In this document: piece by piece, positions 41,801 to 56,800 of the stretch
Layout: each line of letters opens with the position of its first letter
Position numbering within the stretch: the stretch's first letter is position 1
NCBI RefSeq assembly: GCF_037975245.1
Contig: NC_092572.1
Coordinates: forward strand, 12,684,769-12,748,768
Source of the DNA: Apostichopus japonicus
Taxonomy: Eukaryota; Echinodermata; Holothuroidea; Aspidochirotida; Stichopodidae
Length of the DNA stretch: 64,000 nt
Reading direction: 5' to 3'
The notes under the pieces: model-generated
The model's input: the letters and a program-made list of their open reading frames with translations, nothing else
Databases searched by the model: none
What the model was told of the DNA's origin: nothing
Position numbers and translations under genes: made by a program

Positions 41801-44800
41801 AATAGTGTCAGGTTAAGAAGTATTACTATGTAGTCATTTTGCAAAATTACATAACATGAACAATGATGACTGCAGTTACTTTGCAAACGCAACAATATGC
41901 ATTACACAAACACAAGGGTATCCACTATGATAAACAGAGGTACAAAGTAGTACAAAATAATAAAGAGATGAGAAGGCACATACCTTGAGGGCAGATGTCT
42001 GCATCATAACCCAGTCTTGGAGTAGAGATGTTAGCATACTGCCTGCAGTAAAATCCAGCATCACAGAGGTCAGTGGGTTCAGTCTGGCCGACAGCTTCGC
42101 AGTAGTAACCTCCTATATAGCGGAAGGAATTGTCGTGATACGATAAAAGCAGCTGTTTGCAACTGTAACCAATTTCTAGAATATTAACCTTGGTTACTTG
42201 TATGCAAGGTACCGTTCCTCCACCCCACTTCACCATCCTGCCCCCCCCCCCCCCCCATTACATCCTCAAACCAATACTCCAGCAAATAAAAGGCTAGTTA
42301 TAAAAGATTACCACAAGCTTAGCATCATTTATGTTGGTATAGGACTGGACAGGTATGTATTTAAGTAATTGGATCCACTCTATATCTTTAAACTTTGTTT
42401 ATCACTCTGATTTCCATTTCCTGTTTATCATTTGCTTACATCATCTTCGAAACCCCTTCTCTCTTTTTTTCTTTCCAACTTTATGCAAGCCAAAATTTGA
42501 AAATAAGAAAATTTTTCCATGTTAATGCATGAATTTAATTTATATCTCTTTTCCTGACCTGCACAGGGCGTACAATCGCCCTCTTGTTCCAAGCCGCTGC
42601 TGTTGCCAAAGGTACCCCTCGGACAGGGGAATTCGTCGGCCCTCTTGGTACCCATTGGACAGAAGTAGCCTTGAGGGCATATGACGTCCTCTGTAACATT
42701 CACTACACCACCGGTGCTGTAATTAGAACATAAGAAGGAAGAAATAGTAAATATTACAGGGTTGTTAACCTATCAATCTAACTATAAGGGAGGGGGTGTG
42801 GGGAGGGGAAGTTTTCATCTTTTTAATGGTTCATGGGCTATGTTTAACTTGTGTAGCACATCAAGCATGCATAGCCCTAACATTGTGTCTTACAAAGAAC
42901 ACATTGGCACCAATAGTCAGGTCAGGTCCCAGGGATGATTATGTCAATGTACCCTCCCTCAATCCCCCCCCCCCCGCCCCTTTTTCTGAAGTGTGAATTT
43001 TCCTTACATTTATCATGAAAATAAAGAACACATTTTCTTTGCCCCAAAATTTCATTATTCCCCAGAACCATAGTGCCCTGACCCCTCCTTCCCTTCCCCC
43101 CCAAAAAAACTCTTGTTAGGTCTGCTAATTTCCTCAAATATACTAGATATACCAGCCACAATGCCAACATGTATTTAACTTGATATCTTTATGAATTAAC
43201 TTTTATAATCAATTTTTTCCCCCAAAGTTTACCTGTCACAGTAGTACCCAGCAGGGCAGGTATCACACGTCCACTCTCCAGGATTCAGTTGGTAGGTTCC
43301 AGAGGGACAAATGAATGGTTCAAATGTCCCCTCTGGACAATAATACCCGACTGGACAGACGATTGCATCGAGACGGAGCTGACCGAGGGGACAGTAGTAT
43401 CCTTGAGAACAGTTACCTGAGGAAGAAATTTAACTTTATTTATGAAGACAGAATTAAGCTCTGTAAAGTAGAATCAAGTCGTTTTTGTTTTCTCGTCATC
43501 CGAATACTTTGATGTATACTTGACCAAAGACAGTAATAACACAAAATATAAAGAAAGTAACTAACACACTAAATAAATAAATTGTTTCTTGCATTGTACA
43601 ATCTTTTATCCTCTCCTTTTCTCTTTTTTTCTTTTTCTGTTTTGCCTCTTGTTTTTCTTCTGTTCCCCTTTATTCTTGGTATTTCAAGTTTCAAGTTTAT
43701 TAAAATCCAGTATAAATACAGTAGCTCCCAGTAGCTACCTATGACACTCCCTGGGAATGTTTTATTTTCTCACCTGAGGGTTCAGTAAGATTGTATGCCC
43801 CGCAGTACTGTCCAAGGTCACAAGCTAAGCAATCAGACACGTTTACATTCATTGTGGTGAAGCTGTAGGTACCAGGCGGACATGGTGAGGGCACCTGGGT
43901 ACCCTCCTCGCAATAAAATCCTGCAGGACATATGTCACCCTCTACACCGTCGGTAGGAGTGGGTGTTGTCGAGGCGAGGGAGCAGTAGTACCCTGAGGAA
44001 CAGAGACCAGTCGGGAGAGGCAGGCCAGATGTCTGGCAGAATTCACCTCCAGGACAAGCCAATGGTTCACCAGATCCTGTGGGTTTAATATTATTACACA
44101 GTTAATATGAAAACAACCAGCATACCAAGATCAAATCAAGTTGGACTTAATTAGTCTTCTTTCAGCCGTTTTATCTAGAGGATACATTTTGCAGTTATTG
44201 AAAGGCTAAGGCTCTGTTGCAGAGACATACGTGTCTTCAAGGGTGTGCTTTAGTATCACTGTTTCTTTTTAACTTATCAGATTAAATCAGGGCTAATGGT
44301 TGAATTGGCAGACTACAACAACTGTCTTTTCTACATTATTGACAAGTTTTAATGTAACCAGCAACAGAGGAATATCTCCCATTTAATCTAAAAGGTTTCA
44401 AATCAAATTTGAAATGACCCACTTCCTGTCAGGTTTGACATAACGATACTGATATGTATTGCAATATCCTCACGTAATATCCCAACTGAACTGACATCTT
44501 TCAATTTCTCACTTATTTCAAATATATTCTGTTAGTAAGACATAGAACATGCGTCTGTTTGATACAGCCACTCTCATGTTGGCTCTTCAGGACGATTCTC
44601 AAATTTCTGGTGCATGCTATACAAATTTAAAATTCTGTGAAACTTGTAGAGTCCTGGGTAATACCCTCTCACCTCTGGGGCAATAGAAGCCAGACTGGCA
44701 TTGTCCACCATGTGATGTGGTGTTGGAGCTAGACGCACCCCCCGTACAGTACCATCCAGCATCGCATAGGTCTGTGTAGTTACTGTTACCATACCCAGCG

Positions 44801-47800
44801 CAGTAAGTACCCTTTGGGCACGATAAACAGGCCTCCATGGCATCGGATCTCGGATGGCCGTTGTAAGTACCCGGCGGACAAGGGAACTCATAGGCATCCG
44901 TAGTTCCATTCGGACAATAGTGGCCTGTGGTAAACAGGAAAATTAATCACTTGGTTAAAACAATAGATACATTGTCTGAGAAATTTCTTCTTTGAATAAA
45001 ATCTGAATTATTGAAGAAAAAACACTTATTCAGTCACAGTGCATAATTATGCAAATTTTATTAAGGACTAAGAACATTAAAATTTGAATATGTTCGTCTT
45101 AGCCAATCGTAGAGTAGCTGTCATCCAACAAAAGCTCATTCATGAAAAACTATATATTTTTCTTCGTTTGATTAACTGCACCTTTGTAAAAAAAATTATC
45201 AAATATCAAGCACTCCGGAATCAAAATCGAAAAGCCAATTTTGGTTGAATTCCTTACGCTAAATCTCCACTTGAACACAAATTGTTCACAAATTTTTAAC
45301 AAATTGAAATGAAAACTGTCTCACCTGATGGACATTCAAAGCTACTGTACTCTGAAGAATTCATCATGCAGTAAAAACCGGCTGGGCAGACCTTACAGGT
45401 CTCTTGAGCGATCTCATCATTGTAGGTTCCAGCATCACACGGTAACGGGAGGGAGCTCCCCTCTGGACAGTAATGAGCAACGGGACAAATTCCTCCTTCA
45501 CCTGAGAGAGAAGTGTGAAAAATCTCCAGTTATTAAGTTGCTTATCAACAAAAGCTTTGAAAGAAAATTGTCAATTACTGAATACTATTAATTACGCTTC
45601 ATTCATCAATTTTGACTTAAGTCGTCATAAGATCAAACAAACTTCAAATTCTAACATTTGATGGAAATCTTTAGTGAAAAGCATACTCCTTCTACTTCTC
45701 CCTATCTCTACACTACCCTTCCACCTCTTCCAGCTCCTCTCTCCCTTTCCCTGTCCCCCTCTTTTTCCGTTCTTCTACCCCATCTAATCCCCCTCACCCC
45801 CCCTCTCCCAAACTTTCTCCTCTTCATCACAGTCCCCTCTCTCATCTCATTCTATCTCTCCTCTCCCTCCCTCTATAAACAACCACCAATTCAATTTTAT
45901 TTCCATGTTAATCATCATTACTGCTTCATACCACATCCCCCCCCTCCCCTCCCCCTTACCTTTATTCTTCTTAGGTTCTCGTACACCCGAGCAAAAACTC
46001 CACAAAATTTATAAGAGTGATATCACATGCCACTCAAATGCTCTTCTAACATAAAACATGAAACATAAAAAGATGAACAGTTTGTTACCTGTAAATACAG
46101 TTTGTTCTGGGCATGTGCAGTTAATAGTAGTATTATCCGCTCCTGGTTGGGCTTGATCTACGCCCAAAGTACAGTAGTATCCTGCAAACAGCAAGAAAAT
46201 AAAAGTAACTAAACATGCGGAAGAGACTAAATTAACAGGGTACCCAAGCCTGAGATGAACTATGACATGAAATCCTTTTCACTATGTGTATCGTCCAGAC
46301 ACTTCAGACCAGCGGTTGAATAAAAGTAACAAAATCCAGCTAAACCAGTTTCTTACACAATAGCGTACTTAACTATGTAATGGACTGTATATGCTCTAAC
46401 ACTGTCTGTCATATTGTGAGATACAATACTGTAAACAATTACAGCAGTCATTCTTTTGAGAGTTTTTTGCCTCTTTTGTTGCAATGTTATTCAACTTAAA
46501 AAAGGTAACATTTGATTTAATACACAGTATAGTATAATAATGAATGGTTGCATATGAACTTCATGTAATAGAGAAATCAGATTATGAAATTTATGTAACA
46601 GAGAATTCATATTATGAAATTCATGTAACGGTAAATCCATTTATGTGGAATGGAGATAACCGAGGCAATGCCATATCCAGGATCCTAGATAATCTGGCAA
46701 ATTTAGGATCAAAATGATCCAAAATCTGATCAAGATCATCCAAAGATTCAAATAATCTGGGAGACAAATGAAAACATTAATCCACATTTGACATTATAAT
46801 CAACTACTTCAAGTTGCTGGTTTCTAAAAGAGACAAAATTTAAAAGAACTTATGCAGAAGCTCACCAGCTGAGCAATTTCCTGTTGGAGCTGTTAGGTGA
46901 GTACCCTGACAGTAAAGCCCTGGGTCACATGAGAGGCACTCCAGACTCTTCCTGAGTCCTTCAGAGGGGCTGTATGTACCTGCTGGGCAGGGCTGCCAGT
47001 CCAATCCAGTACCTGCATGGGCAAAGAGGACACAATTAATGCAAAAGGTGAATATCTGGTGAATATTTGGTGAATTTCTGTTCTGTTACCCTATAGAATG
47101 TTCCTCTCACTAAGTATATGAAAATAGTGTTTACTTAATATCTTACAATCAGCGTTCAAATTCACACTGTTCCATGGCAGAAAGCTGCAGTATTAGTTGT
47201 TAATGAACACTATGAAATCATGTTTTCTGCTTCAAAAATGTTGAAATTGACTTGATAATAGATCCAAGATCCATATTGAATAAACATCTTCAGCCCAGAA
47301 TGTTATATGCAAATTAGGTCAGGGGTTTATCCATTTTGAATTGAAAGCATTGTATGCCTAGGTCAAATGTTCATGTTTGAATTTGAAAAGTAATTTAATT
47401 CTAAACTCTTGAAATATCTCAACTGAGACTGATGCAACTAAAAATACATATTTGCAGTCATGTATCTTTGCAAAGCTAATTTACAGTGCAATGACATCTG
47501 TAAGTCGTTGAATTCTAACCTTCAGGACAGAAGTACCCGATGGGACAGGCTTGGTAGCCTAACGTAGCATTCTCTGGGGTGATAGGGATACAGTAGTAGC
47601 CCTCTGGACAGGTATCGCACTCTGCTGCTCCGCTGTAGTTGGCATAACTGCCGCTGGGGCAAGACTGGTAAATCTCGCTGCCGTTGGGGCAATGGACTCC
47701 GATCGGGCACAAATAATCCGATGGATTTGGAGAGCTCTGACCAGAAGGGCAGTAGTAACCTCCCCAGCAGATCTCAGTGACAACAGTCATAGCACTGGTG

Positions 47801-50800
47801 GGACAGTAAAAGCCAGCTGCAAGGAATAAAACGATTAATTTATTACGTTAATGTAATTAGTCTTTAATATGGTCTAAAGGATACTTGGTGATGAAAACAT
47901 TTCCCAACTATTCCTTGATAAGGAACCCCATTTGATATAAAATGCCAAATGCATTTGTCACTTAGCTTGTCGAAAGGGAAAAGCATGAAGTCACTCTTAC
48001 CGACCTTTCAAACTTGTGATGGGGGGGTTGGGAATTGCAAAGTTGGCAAAGACTATAATGCGGATCGCAAAGTCTGTAATTACTATTATGGTAAGATTTG
48101 TCCAACAACTGCAGCATACAGAAACGTTGTACTCAAACATCCGGAGTCTATACATGTGAAGTTCTTCAAAACCACCCTCATTACCTTTCAACATTTCATA
48201 CTATAGTTTTGACTCACATCTGTTGTGCCACTAACAACACATCCATACAAACACATTCATATATTTGCTTGTAACTTAAGTTTGAACTCAACATGCTAAC
48301 AGTTGTACGTGTTACACAAATAAAGGCAAAATCTGGTTTTGATGACTAAATATTTCGTTAAGCTTGAATATGGGGAGGGGGGTGGAGGAAGTGGTTGTCA
48401 TAACCCTCAAAAATTATTTTATTAAAATTTATTATATAAAATTATTATTATAATGACACCAGCATTATTTTTATTCAAATATTTTGCACGATGAGAGCTG
48501 TTTGTTACCTGTGCAGTTGTAACATTCATTCTCGGCTGTAAGTTGAGTCTGGTCTGACCAGGTACCTGGAGGGCATTCTTCTGGTACATCAGTACCCATT
48601 GGGCAGTAGTGCCCCTGAGGACAAGGCACAAACTCGGCAACATCTGCACCAGACTCGCAGTAATACCCTTTAAAAGAAAAAAAAAGACAACATTCTCTCA
48701 ATAATCACATTCTATGGGGGATTTGGTTAAAAAAGTTTAAAACTGAAAGCACTTCAGGAAGTTTTACTTATCAACCATGACTTCACTACGCACAGGTCCA
48801 CTGGCAGTCATGCAGATTCTCCTTCAGACATTTCACCTTATTATTCAATGTGTGGCAATGCAAACCAAAGGATTTCCCTCGGCAGCTTCTGACAACCAAC
48901 CATGTAAGGATAGCATAGGAAATGTCAACAAGAAATAACTTACTGTTCATACTATATGTAGCAGTTTTTAAGTTATTTTTAAATTATGTCAGTCATTAAA
49001 AATGATAATAATGAGGGTTTTGTAACTTATATGCACAAAGCTCTGCTTTATATCTTTGCATTTTGTGTACCAATTTGACCATTTTGCATAGCTATTTTGC
49101 CATGTAATAAACAAAGAAATTATTCACTGCAGAATTTTTTAACTTCAATATTTCGTGAATATAAAGAGACATAATCAAAGGCATATGATGCATCTAAAGT
49201 TTTGCAAAAATTTGTTCTCAAATATAATTTTATTTTGTACATGTACAACTTACAATCTTGAAGTATCAACACATTTCTCTGTTACACACAGCAGTGTTCA
49301 TAAAGCTTAAAAGATTTCAACTAAAAGTTCATTTAATATTTCATTAGCTCACCTGCACTACAGAGGTCTCCAGTAGCATTCATGCCATACGTAGGACAGT
49401 ACCTTCCAGCAGTACAGTTCAGACATTCTTCTACGGCCTGGCGTCTGACCGAAGGACTGTAGGTACCCGGTGGACAGGCCTGTGGTTGAGCCGTACCCTG
49501 AGGGCAGTAATGGCCCACCGGACATTCATCGGCATCATCACCGAACGTAGGACTTGAAGAATTTGACCCAGTCAAACAAAAGAAACCTGAGAAAGGGAAA
49601 AAAAATTAAATTAAATTAAATTTAAAAATTTAAGCAGTATAAAGAAAATTTCATACAACCTCTACCAAAACAGAACTGAAAAATTCTCACAAAATCTGTT
49701 CAAACAATTTTTAGCATCAAAGACATCATCTTGTAGGTATGAAGGTTTTGACAAATAAAACTTAGATTTATTTTTATTAGAATGATAAGGATGATTAGAA
49801 TTGTTCTAACACTAAAGTTTGAATAATGTTACCAACATGTATGAGCTGAACTAACCGCAAATTTATCAAACAAATGAATCCAAACTTTGTTGACACCCGA
49901 CGCACTTCTAAACATTTTATTTTAAACGTGAGCTTTTAGAGATGCCTTAAGATTAAAGCAATGTGTCCAACTATTTCTGCTATGGTCACCCTAAGATGGC
50001 TTGCACCCCTCCCCTAAACTCTGTCACCATAAATTATAACCCCTTCCCCTCACCCCCCCTCCCCTCTACTTTACCCCTCCATTCTGTGCCCTATAAATAA
50101 GACTCAAAAAGTGACAAACTGATTTCAATTTCGTTATCAATCCCAGCAAAGTCTATCAACAGACACTGGTTCAATTTACATACTAACTTTACTCAATCAC
50201 CCAATCATACATAGATATGCAAACTACTTTGACCTTCGACCCGGTACATGATCAAATGAGATTAGCAACACACCTGCATCACAAGGCCCAGCTGGTTCTG
50301 AGAGCCCTATCTGGTCGCAGTAGTCTCCAGGAGCACAGGGTTGACAGTCTGACAGGTCTGTCCTGTGGGTGAGGTTGTTAAAGGTCCCCCTGGGGCAGGG
50401 GAACTCGGTGGCATAGTAGGTATTCATCGGACAATAAAATCCTACAATTAATGGAAAAGAAGAGTAAGACCATTGGCTACAATCTGATAAACAAAAAACA
50501 AAAACAAAGAAGTGGATGAAATAATGTCTTTCAGATAGAACATAAATACACTTGAAGAAGAAATGTAAAAATAAGTGTCTTAAGAGAGTAGTTATCCCCA
50601 TTAGGATATACTACTATCTTCATAGAAAATCACTCTACTTTCTTGAAATGAAGCTTTTTATTTGCTAAAATGTTTGTGTTCATTTCTTGCAAAGGGCAGA
50701 CAATGTCTTGAAGTATGACATTCCTGTACAGCACACCTCAGACAATCTAATCAAGTAAAATATGCCAAAAACATTTTTTTCAGTTTATGAAGATGCTCTA

Positions 50801-53800
50801 GTTTGTATTTATCAAAAACAGCTTTCATCCAAACTTAATAAAAAATAAAAAAATAAAATAATAATGTAAAACTTTGAAAAGTTTAACAACTGCATCAAGG
50901 GATCTTCTTGTTGGTGGTCAGGTCTTATCAAAATGAAGAACCTCCCCCACACCTCCACTCCACTCCTCACTGCCCCTCTACTAACCGTTCTCCCCTTTCC
51001 TTCCTTCCCCCTTTCCCTCCCACCGCCCTTTACTATTTCTCTACCTCCACTCCCTTTCCTCTTCCTCTCCTCATTGCCCTCCCACCCTCCTTGCCCACTT
51101 CTACTCCCCCACCCCCCCAACCCCAACAATGTGACCAAAAATCAAAGGAAACAGAGAGAAATTGCCATATCAGACATCACAAATTATTGCCCAGTGCATT
51201 GTTCTTCCTTCTCTTCTAAACAGAAAGACACTTCCAGTAGTTTATACTTCAGCAGCAGAACACAAGCTATCTCTTTCACTTGCGAAAAAGGGGGTAACAC
51301 TCCAAATAAGGTTAAATTATATGAACCATATCAACAAAAATCTGTTGCTTAAAACCAAACTTTGAGAGCAGAGAAGAAATGTAAACAAAGGATATATATG
51401 CATTACCTGTTGGGCACATGGAACTATTGTAAAGAACCACAGGTTCAAATGTGTTGTCACAGAAGTAACCTTCGGGACAATCTTTGCAAGCGAATTGACC
51501 CGTTTCATCTTGATAATACCCAGAGTCGCATCGGACGGGCTCTGTACTCCCCGTTGGACAATAGTGACCTGAAAAAAAGGAAATGAAACAATTCTAATTA
51601 GGAAATCACTAATAATATAAATGTGATAACCCAACTGTAATCATACTCCAAGTTTTATCAAGTTTTCACTCTAAAAAATGCAAACAAATATTGTCACATA
51701 CAATTAAACTTTGAATGGAAATGGTTCTAGCAGAGAAAATTATATATCTGGCAACATTTCAGAGTATTAGAGTCCATGACAGTGTAAATTTTAACAAACT
51801 TTAATAGAGTTCAACAAAGTATACTTTACTGACAAAGTATGACTAAAATTATCACAATTTGTTAAACCTATGTTTCTGCTTTAAAGGACTTGAGAAAAAG
51901 CAACGTTGCACTAGTACTATGCTACGATTATTCATACTTTAAACATATAAAATTTGTTTTAATGTCTTTCCAATATTATTTTTTTTCATTTTCAAATATT
52001 CCTTTCGGTTGTAGCAAACCTTTCTTAAAAGAGGTTCCTCATATTTCGTTTTTCTTTTTGATTCAAGAAGTTAAAAGTACCAAAATTTCAAACAGTTGCG
52101 AGAGATCTGCAGAAAAGAAATTCCTTACCCAGAGTACAGTTATATTCAGGAGGAGTGGGTTCACGTTGTCCAGGTGGACAGTAGTAGCCCGCTTGGCAGA
52201 CATCTGTCGGTTCTGGGTTGCCACTACCTGCACAGTAATAACCAGCAGTACAAGGAAGGCAATCAGACTCTTCATCGTTATGTGTGCTGTTGAGGAAATA
52301 CCCAGCATCGCACAAGAGCGGGGAGGCACTGCCCTCGGGACAGTAGGCACCCAACGGGCATTCATCTCCTGCGGAGAGTGATAAAGACAGAATGGTTGTA
52401 CTTCGGTGATCCATGAAAATTAATCAAGGAAAACAGATACAGACTTAAAAGATTTGCTCACACATGCTGGTTTTTAAGTAATACCTTATTTGGTAGAGAA
52501 TAGCAAAATTATATTACAAATGGATCAAAATACTACAGAAATGTATTTTTGAGAAAAAAAATGATGCACACAAAATTTTCAGCTTTCAGCAATATATTTC
52601 TTTTGCATTTTTTTACAACTAAATACAAAATAGTAGATGAATAGTTTAAGATTAATACAACAATACATGAGGAATAATAAAACATGTAGATACAAGAGAT
52701 AGAGCAGATTTCTAATAATACTTAATGTGAATCTATGTTATCACAATCTAATCATCATCAAGTCAATATATTACCCTAAGAAAACTCCATAAACATGCAA
52801 ACTTTTGAGGAAAAAAAGAAATGCTAAATTGTATTCGCTATCGATTTTGTGATTCGCCTCAAATTTATCTATGAGACTGATATCACTGGTTTTGAGCTAT
52901 CTTGTAGACAGTTATTCCTTGATGTTCTTTCAAGTTTTCCTTAATGTTCTTTTTTTCAAGTTTTCCTTAATGTTCTTTTTTTCAAGTTTTCCTTAATGTT
53001 CTTTTTTTCAAGTTTTCCTCAATGTTCTTTTTTTCAAGTTTTCCTTGATGTTCTTTTAAGTTTTCCTTGATGTTCTTTCAAGTTTTCCTTGATGTTCTTT
53101 TAAGTTTTCCTTGAATGTTCTTTTAAGTTTTCCTTGATGTTCTTTTAAGTTCTCCTTGATATTATTTCAAGTTGTCCTTGATGTTCTTTAAAGTTTCCTT
53201 AACTTTCTTTCAAGTTTTCCTTGATGTTCTTACAAGTTCTCCTTGATGTTCTTTCAAGTTTTCCTTAATGTTCTTACAAGTTCTCCTTGATATTCTTTCA
53301 AGTTGTCCTTGATGTTCTTTAAAGTTTCCTTAACTTTCTTTCAAGTTTTCCTTGATGTTCTTACAAGTTCTCCTTGATGTTCTTTCAAGTTTTCCTAGAT
53401 TTTCTTTCAAGTTTTCATTCAAAATTAATACATTTGGTACATGTCGGTCTTGCGTGTCATATATCTAGTGGCTAAAGATATCTGCTGTCTTTAACTACCA
53501 ATATTTAAATTATATCTGCAGTCAGTCACTCACCTGTGACATTGCCATCATTTGGGTTAGGAACTGTTGCCCTGAGATGACAGTAGTAGCCCGGATCACA
53601 AGACCCCGAAGTGTTGGTCATCAGATCAGCCGCGCAGTATGAACCTCCATCGCAAGGGGTCGGATAGGGTGATCCAGGGGGGCAGTAGGTCCCCGCAAGA
53701 CACCTATCTCCACCAGATCCAGATGGCGTGGCTGTGGTCGACCCTCCGTCGCAGTAGTAACCGCCCTCGCAGAGACCCGATGGCCAGGGTAGTCCATTAC

Positions 53801-56800
53801 TCGCACAGTAGTATCCAGCTAAAGATGATATCAACAAATATTACATATAAATCAGTAGAAATTTCACAATTAACAAGAAAAATGTCATAACCTTGGTTCC
53901 CAAACCTTTACACAGATGACATTCCAGAATTTTTCCAGACCTTTTCAAGACCACAAAACATTTTGCTACGAAGCCTACACACTAATGACGACCTATGGTT
54001 TGGCTACCTATAAAAGGCCTAACAATTGCGACTCCTTTAAAATGTATGCTAACTACTATATATAATGAATTTGGTGGTGGGGGTCGGGAGTGGGAGACGT
54101 TGAAAGAGCCATGAATCCCAAAATATATCATGCGGTAAACATAAACTTTTTTTCACCAAGGTTTTAATTTATGCCGTTAAGTTTATCTTTCTGAAACATC
54201 ACATGAGTCTTATTATAGTGAACTTCTAATGCCTAGCCCTAGCTGTCATATCCACCTTATGATCTGAACCTAACGCTAGACCCTGTAACAGTAACAGCAA
54301 ACATACTGCAGTACAAAATTCCTACCCAGACATGACACACAGTCTGTTATGTTATTGCTGATGGTCAGGTTGTTGAAGGTCCCCGGAGAGCATTTAAATT
54401 GTTCACCAAACTCTGTACCCTCTGGACAATAATGACCAGAAGGACAGGCTTGTTCCTCGTAGGATGATGAATTCGCTGGACAGTAGTATCCTGAACAAGA
54501 AAAAGAAAAATAATTTGATGAAGTAAAACCATTAAAATGAAGTGAAATACAAGACCAGGAGAGAGAGAGAGTACAGCTTTGCCTGAGGGACCCACACTAC
54601 GTCTAATGGTGAACCACAAAATTCATTCTTGGGGGGGGGCAAAATCTTCTAGAAGGGGCAAAATCTTCAAATATCAGGGGTTCTCTATAGGAAACCCTTG
54701 GACCAAATCCAGCCCACGAGATATTCTATAAATCCGTCCAATGAAAATATAAATAGACCCACAAATCTTGCAGTAGTCAGATATGCAGATCCTTAGCCCT
54801 TAGTGTTCAACACCCAACAAGTTGTTGTTCAATTTAGGTATTGCTCTAATCAATGTTTCTCTCTGGCTGTCGTAGAATATGAGCAGCCCTGCGAAATCAC
54901 CACAGAGTAACTAGAAACCCAACTGACTGTAGGATGAATATTTACTGTCAAAGTTACTGTCAGAAGTGCAAAAGTCAGGAAGACAATGCTTTCTGGTACT
55001 CCAACCAACTTCTGCAATTGTTAACTTCTGTACTGTTTGAATTAACACTGTTATTTCAGTGCAATGGAAAATAATTTAAAAAAATGTAACAGATGCTAAC
55101 GGTAGATGTTATTCAAACTCAAAAATATCCTGTGTAAATGGAAAAGGCTTCTGTAAATAAACCATTCATTCACAAAAATAACATAAAGATGAGGTAATAA
55201 GAATGGAATCCACAGACATAACATGAAAGCATTAAACAGTTACTATTTATGAAATTCTTTACCTGCTGGACAATTGAGACAACTCTCCATGGCTTCATTC
55301 GGTGCGTACGTCCCGGCGTCGCAAGGCTCTGGGAAGATGCTTCCGGTCGGACAGTAGTGACCTACCGGACACTTGCCACCGTAGCCAGTCTGCGAACCAT
55401 CGTAGTGAGGGCAGGACTCATTCAGTGAGGGCGCTGTGGTGTTATCACCGTCTGGCTCTGCACGATCTACCCCAAAGACGCAGTAATATCCGGCTGAGCA
55501 GTCAGCAGTAGGGGCGGGGAGATGCTCCTCATCGCAATACTGGCCCGCATCGCAAGGTTTGCACTGACTTAGGTCGTATAGGCCTTCTTGGTCGCTGTAC
55601 GTTCCACGAGGGCAGGAAATGAGATCATATCCTGTACCAAAAACGATAATAAATGATTCTGAAGGATGTTGACATGAAAATAAGGCATTCAGCTCAGTGG
55701 AGCAGGGCAGTCAAATCATGATATTGGTATATGTAACAGTGTTGTCCAAATATTTGGTATTATAACATATAAAATATGTCGCTATTTTCTGGTGACAAAC
55801 TGGTAAAATTTTGGCTGTAAGATAATGGCAGTTTTCATTTAACGTAAAATCTGGTCAAAACAGACTGTCCTTTCAACTTATAAAGAGTTGAAAATGCCTG
55901 GGGTAAAAATGTGAACATTCGGTATATTTCAACCTTATATAAGAGGAGAATGCTCACCTGTTCCAGCTGGACACACATAACCCATTGGACATATTTCCTG
56001 TTGTCCTTGAAATTTACAAAAGTATCCTGCTGGGCAATCCAGACACATCACGGCGTGGGTGTAGTTTACGTACGTGTTATTCTGACACGGGATGGGGTAA
56101 CTGTTGGCCCCCGGGCAGTAATGGCCGACAGGACAGAAAGTATTGTTGGGTTCTCTGTAAATGGTGCCGTCGGGACAGTAATATCCTGGCAGAAGACAAA
56201 AAATCAAACAATTTAATGCCATGGACAGGAAATAGTTTAATAATAGTCATCACAGTATAAAAGTTTATGAATTTGGTTTCTCTTAAAATATTAGAATACT
56301 ATATTTTTGTACACAAGATCTGGTATGTATTTCTGCATTTGTGTATGACAATTTGTCCATTTTTTGTCATATTTTCGGAATAAACATGACAGTCAAGCCT
56401 GCCTATAGAAGAAACAGTCTTCCTCGAATTCACTCCAGCATTAATAATTTGTTACTTGATATCATAAACTACACCAAGTACTGCCATTAGGAATCATCCT
56501 TGAGCGCACCTAATTAATTGACCAGCCACCATATGGTTGTAAACACAAGTGCTCTAATGGCCAGCACTACTTTCCTGTGTGAAGACAAATTTGGCTTGAC
56601 CACTGAAATAGTATAGTGTGTGTTTAATCATGAATTTGTGAAAAGGAGCATTCAGTATGGCGAGCATCACCAACTCAGGGTAGATATTCAATTTCCCGTT
56701 TTATGGCCAAAAACAGTGGACTCGGGTGATACTTGTTATAGGCAGGGAAGATCATAATGACTAGACTACAATGTCATTACCTTCTGCGCATTCACCGGTA

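Noticed and set aside
47949-48206. Plus-strand 85-codon open frame with DGGVGNCKVGKDYNADRKVC
   Set aside because: Looks protein-like at first, but isolated, no homology I recognise, and inside an intron with simple flanks; chance remains the best explanation.
50812-51138. Minus-strand glycine/arginine-rich open frame
   Set aside because: Translation of a C/T-rich tract; no splice fit with exons 16 and 17.
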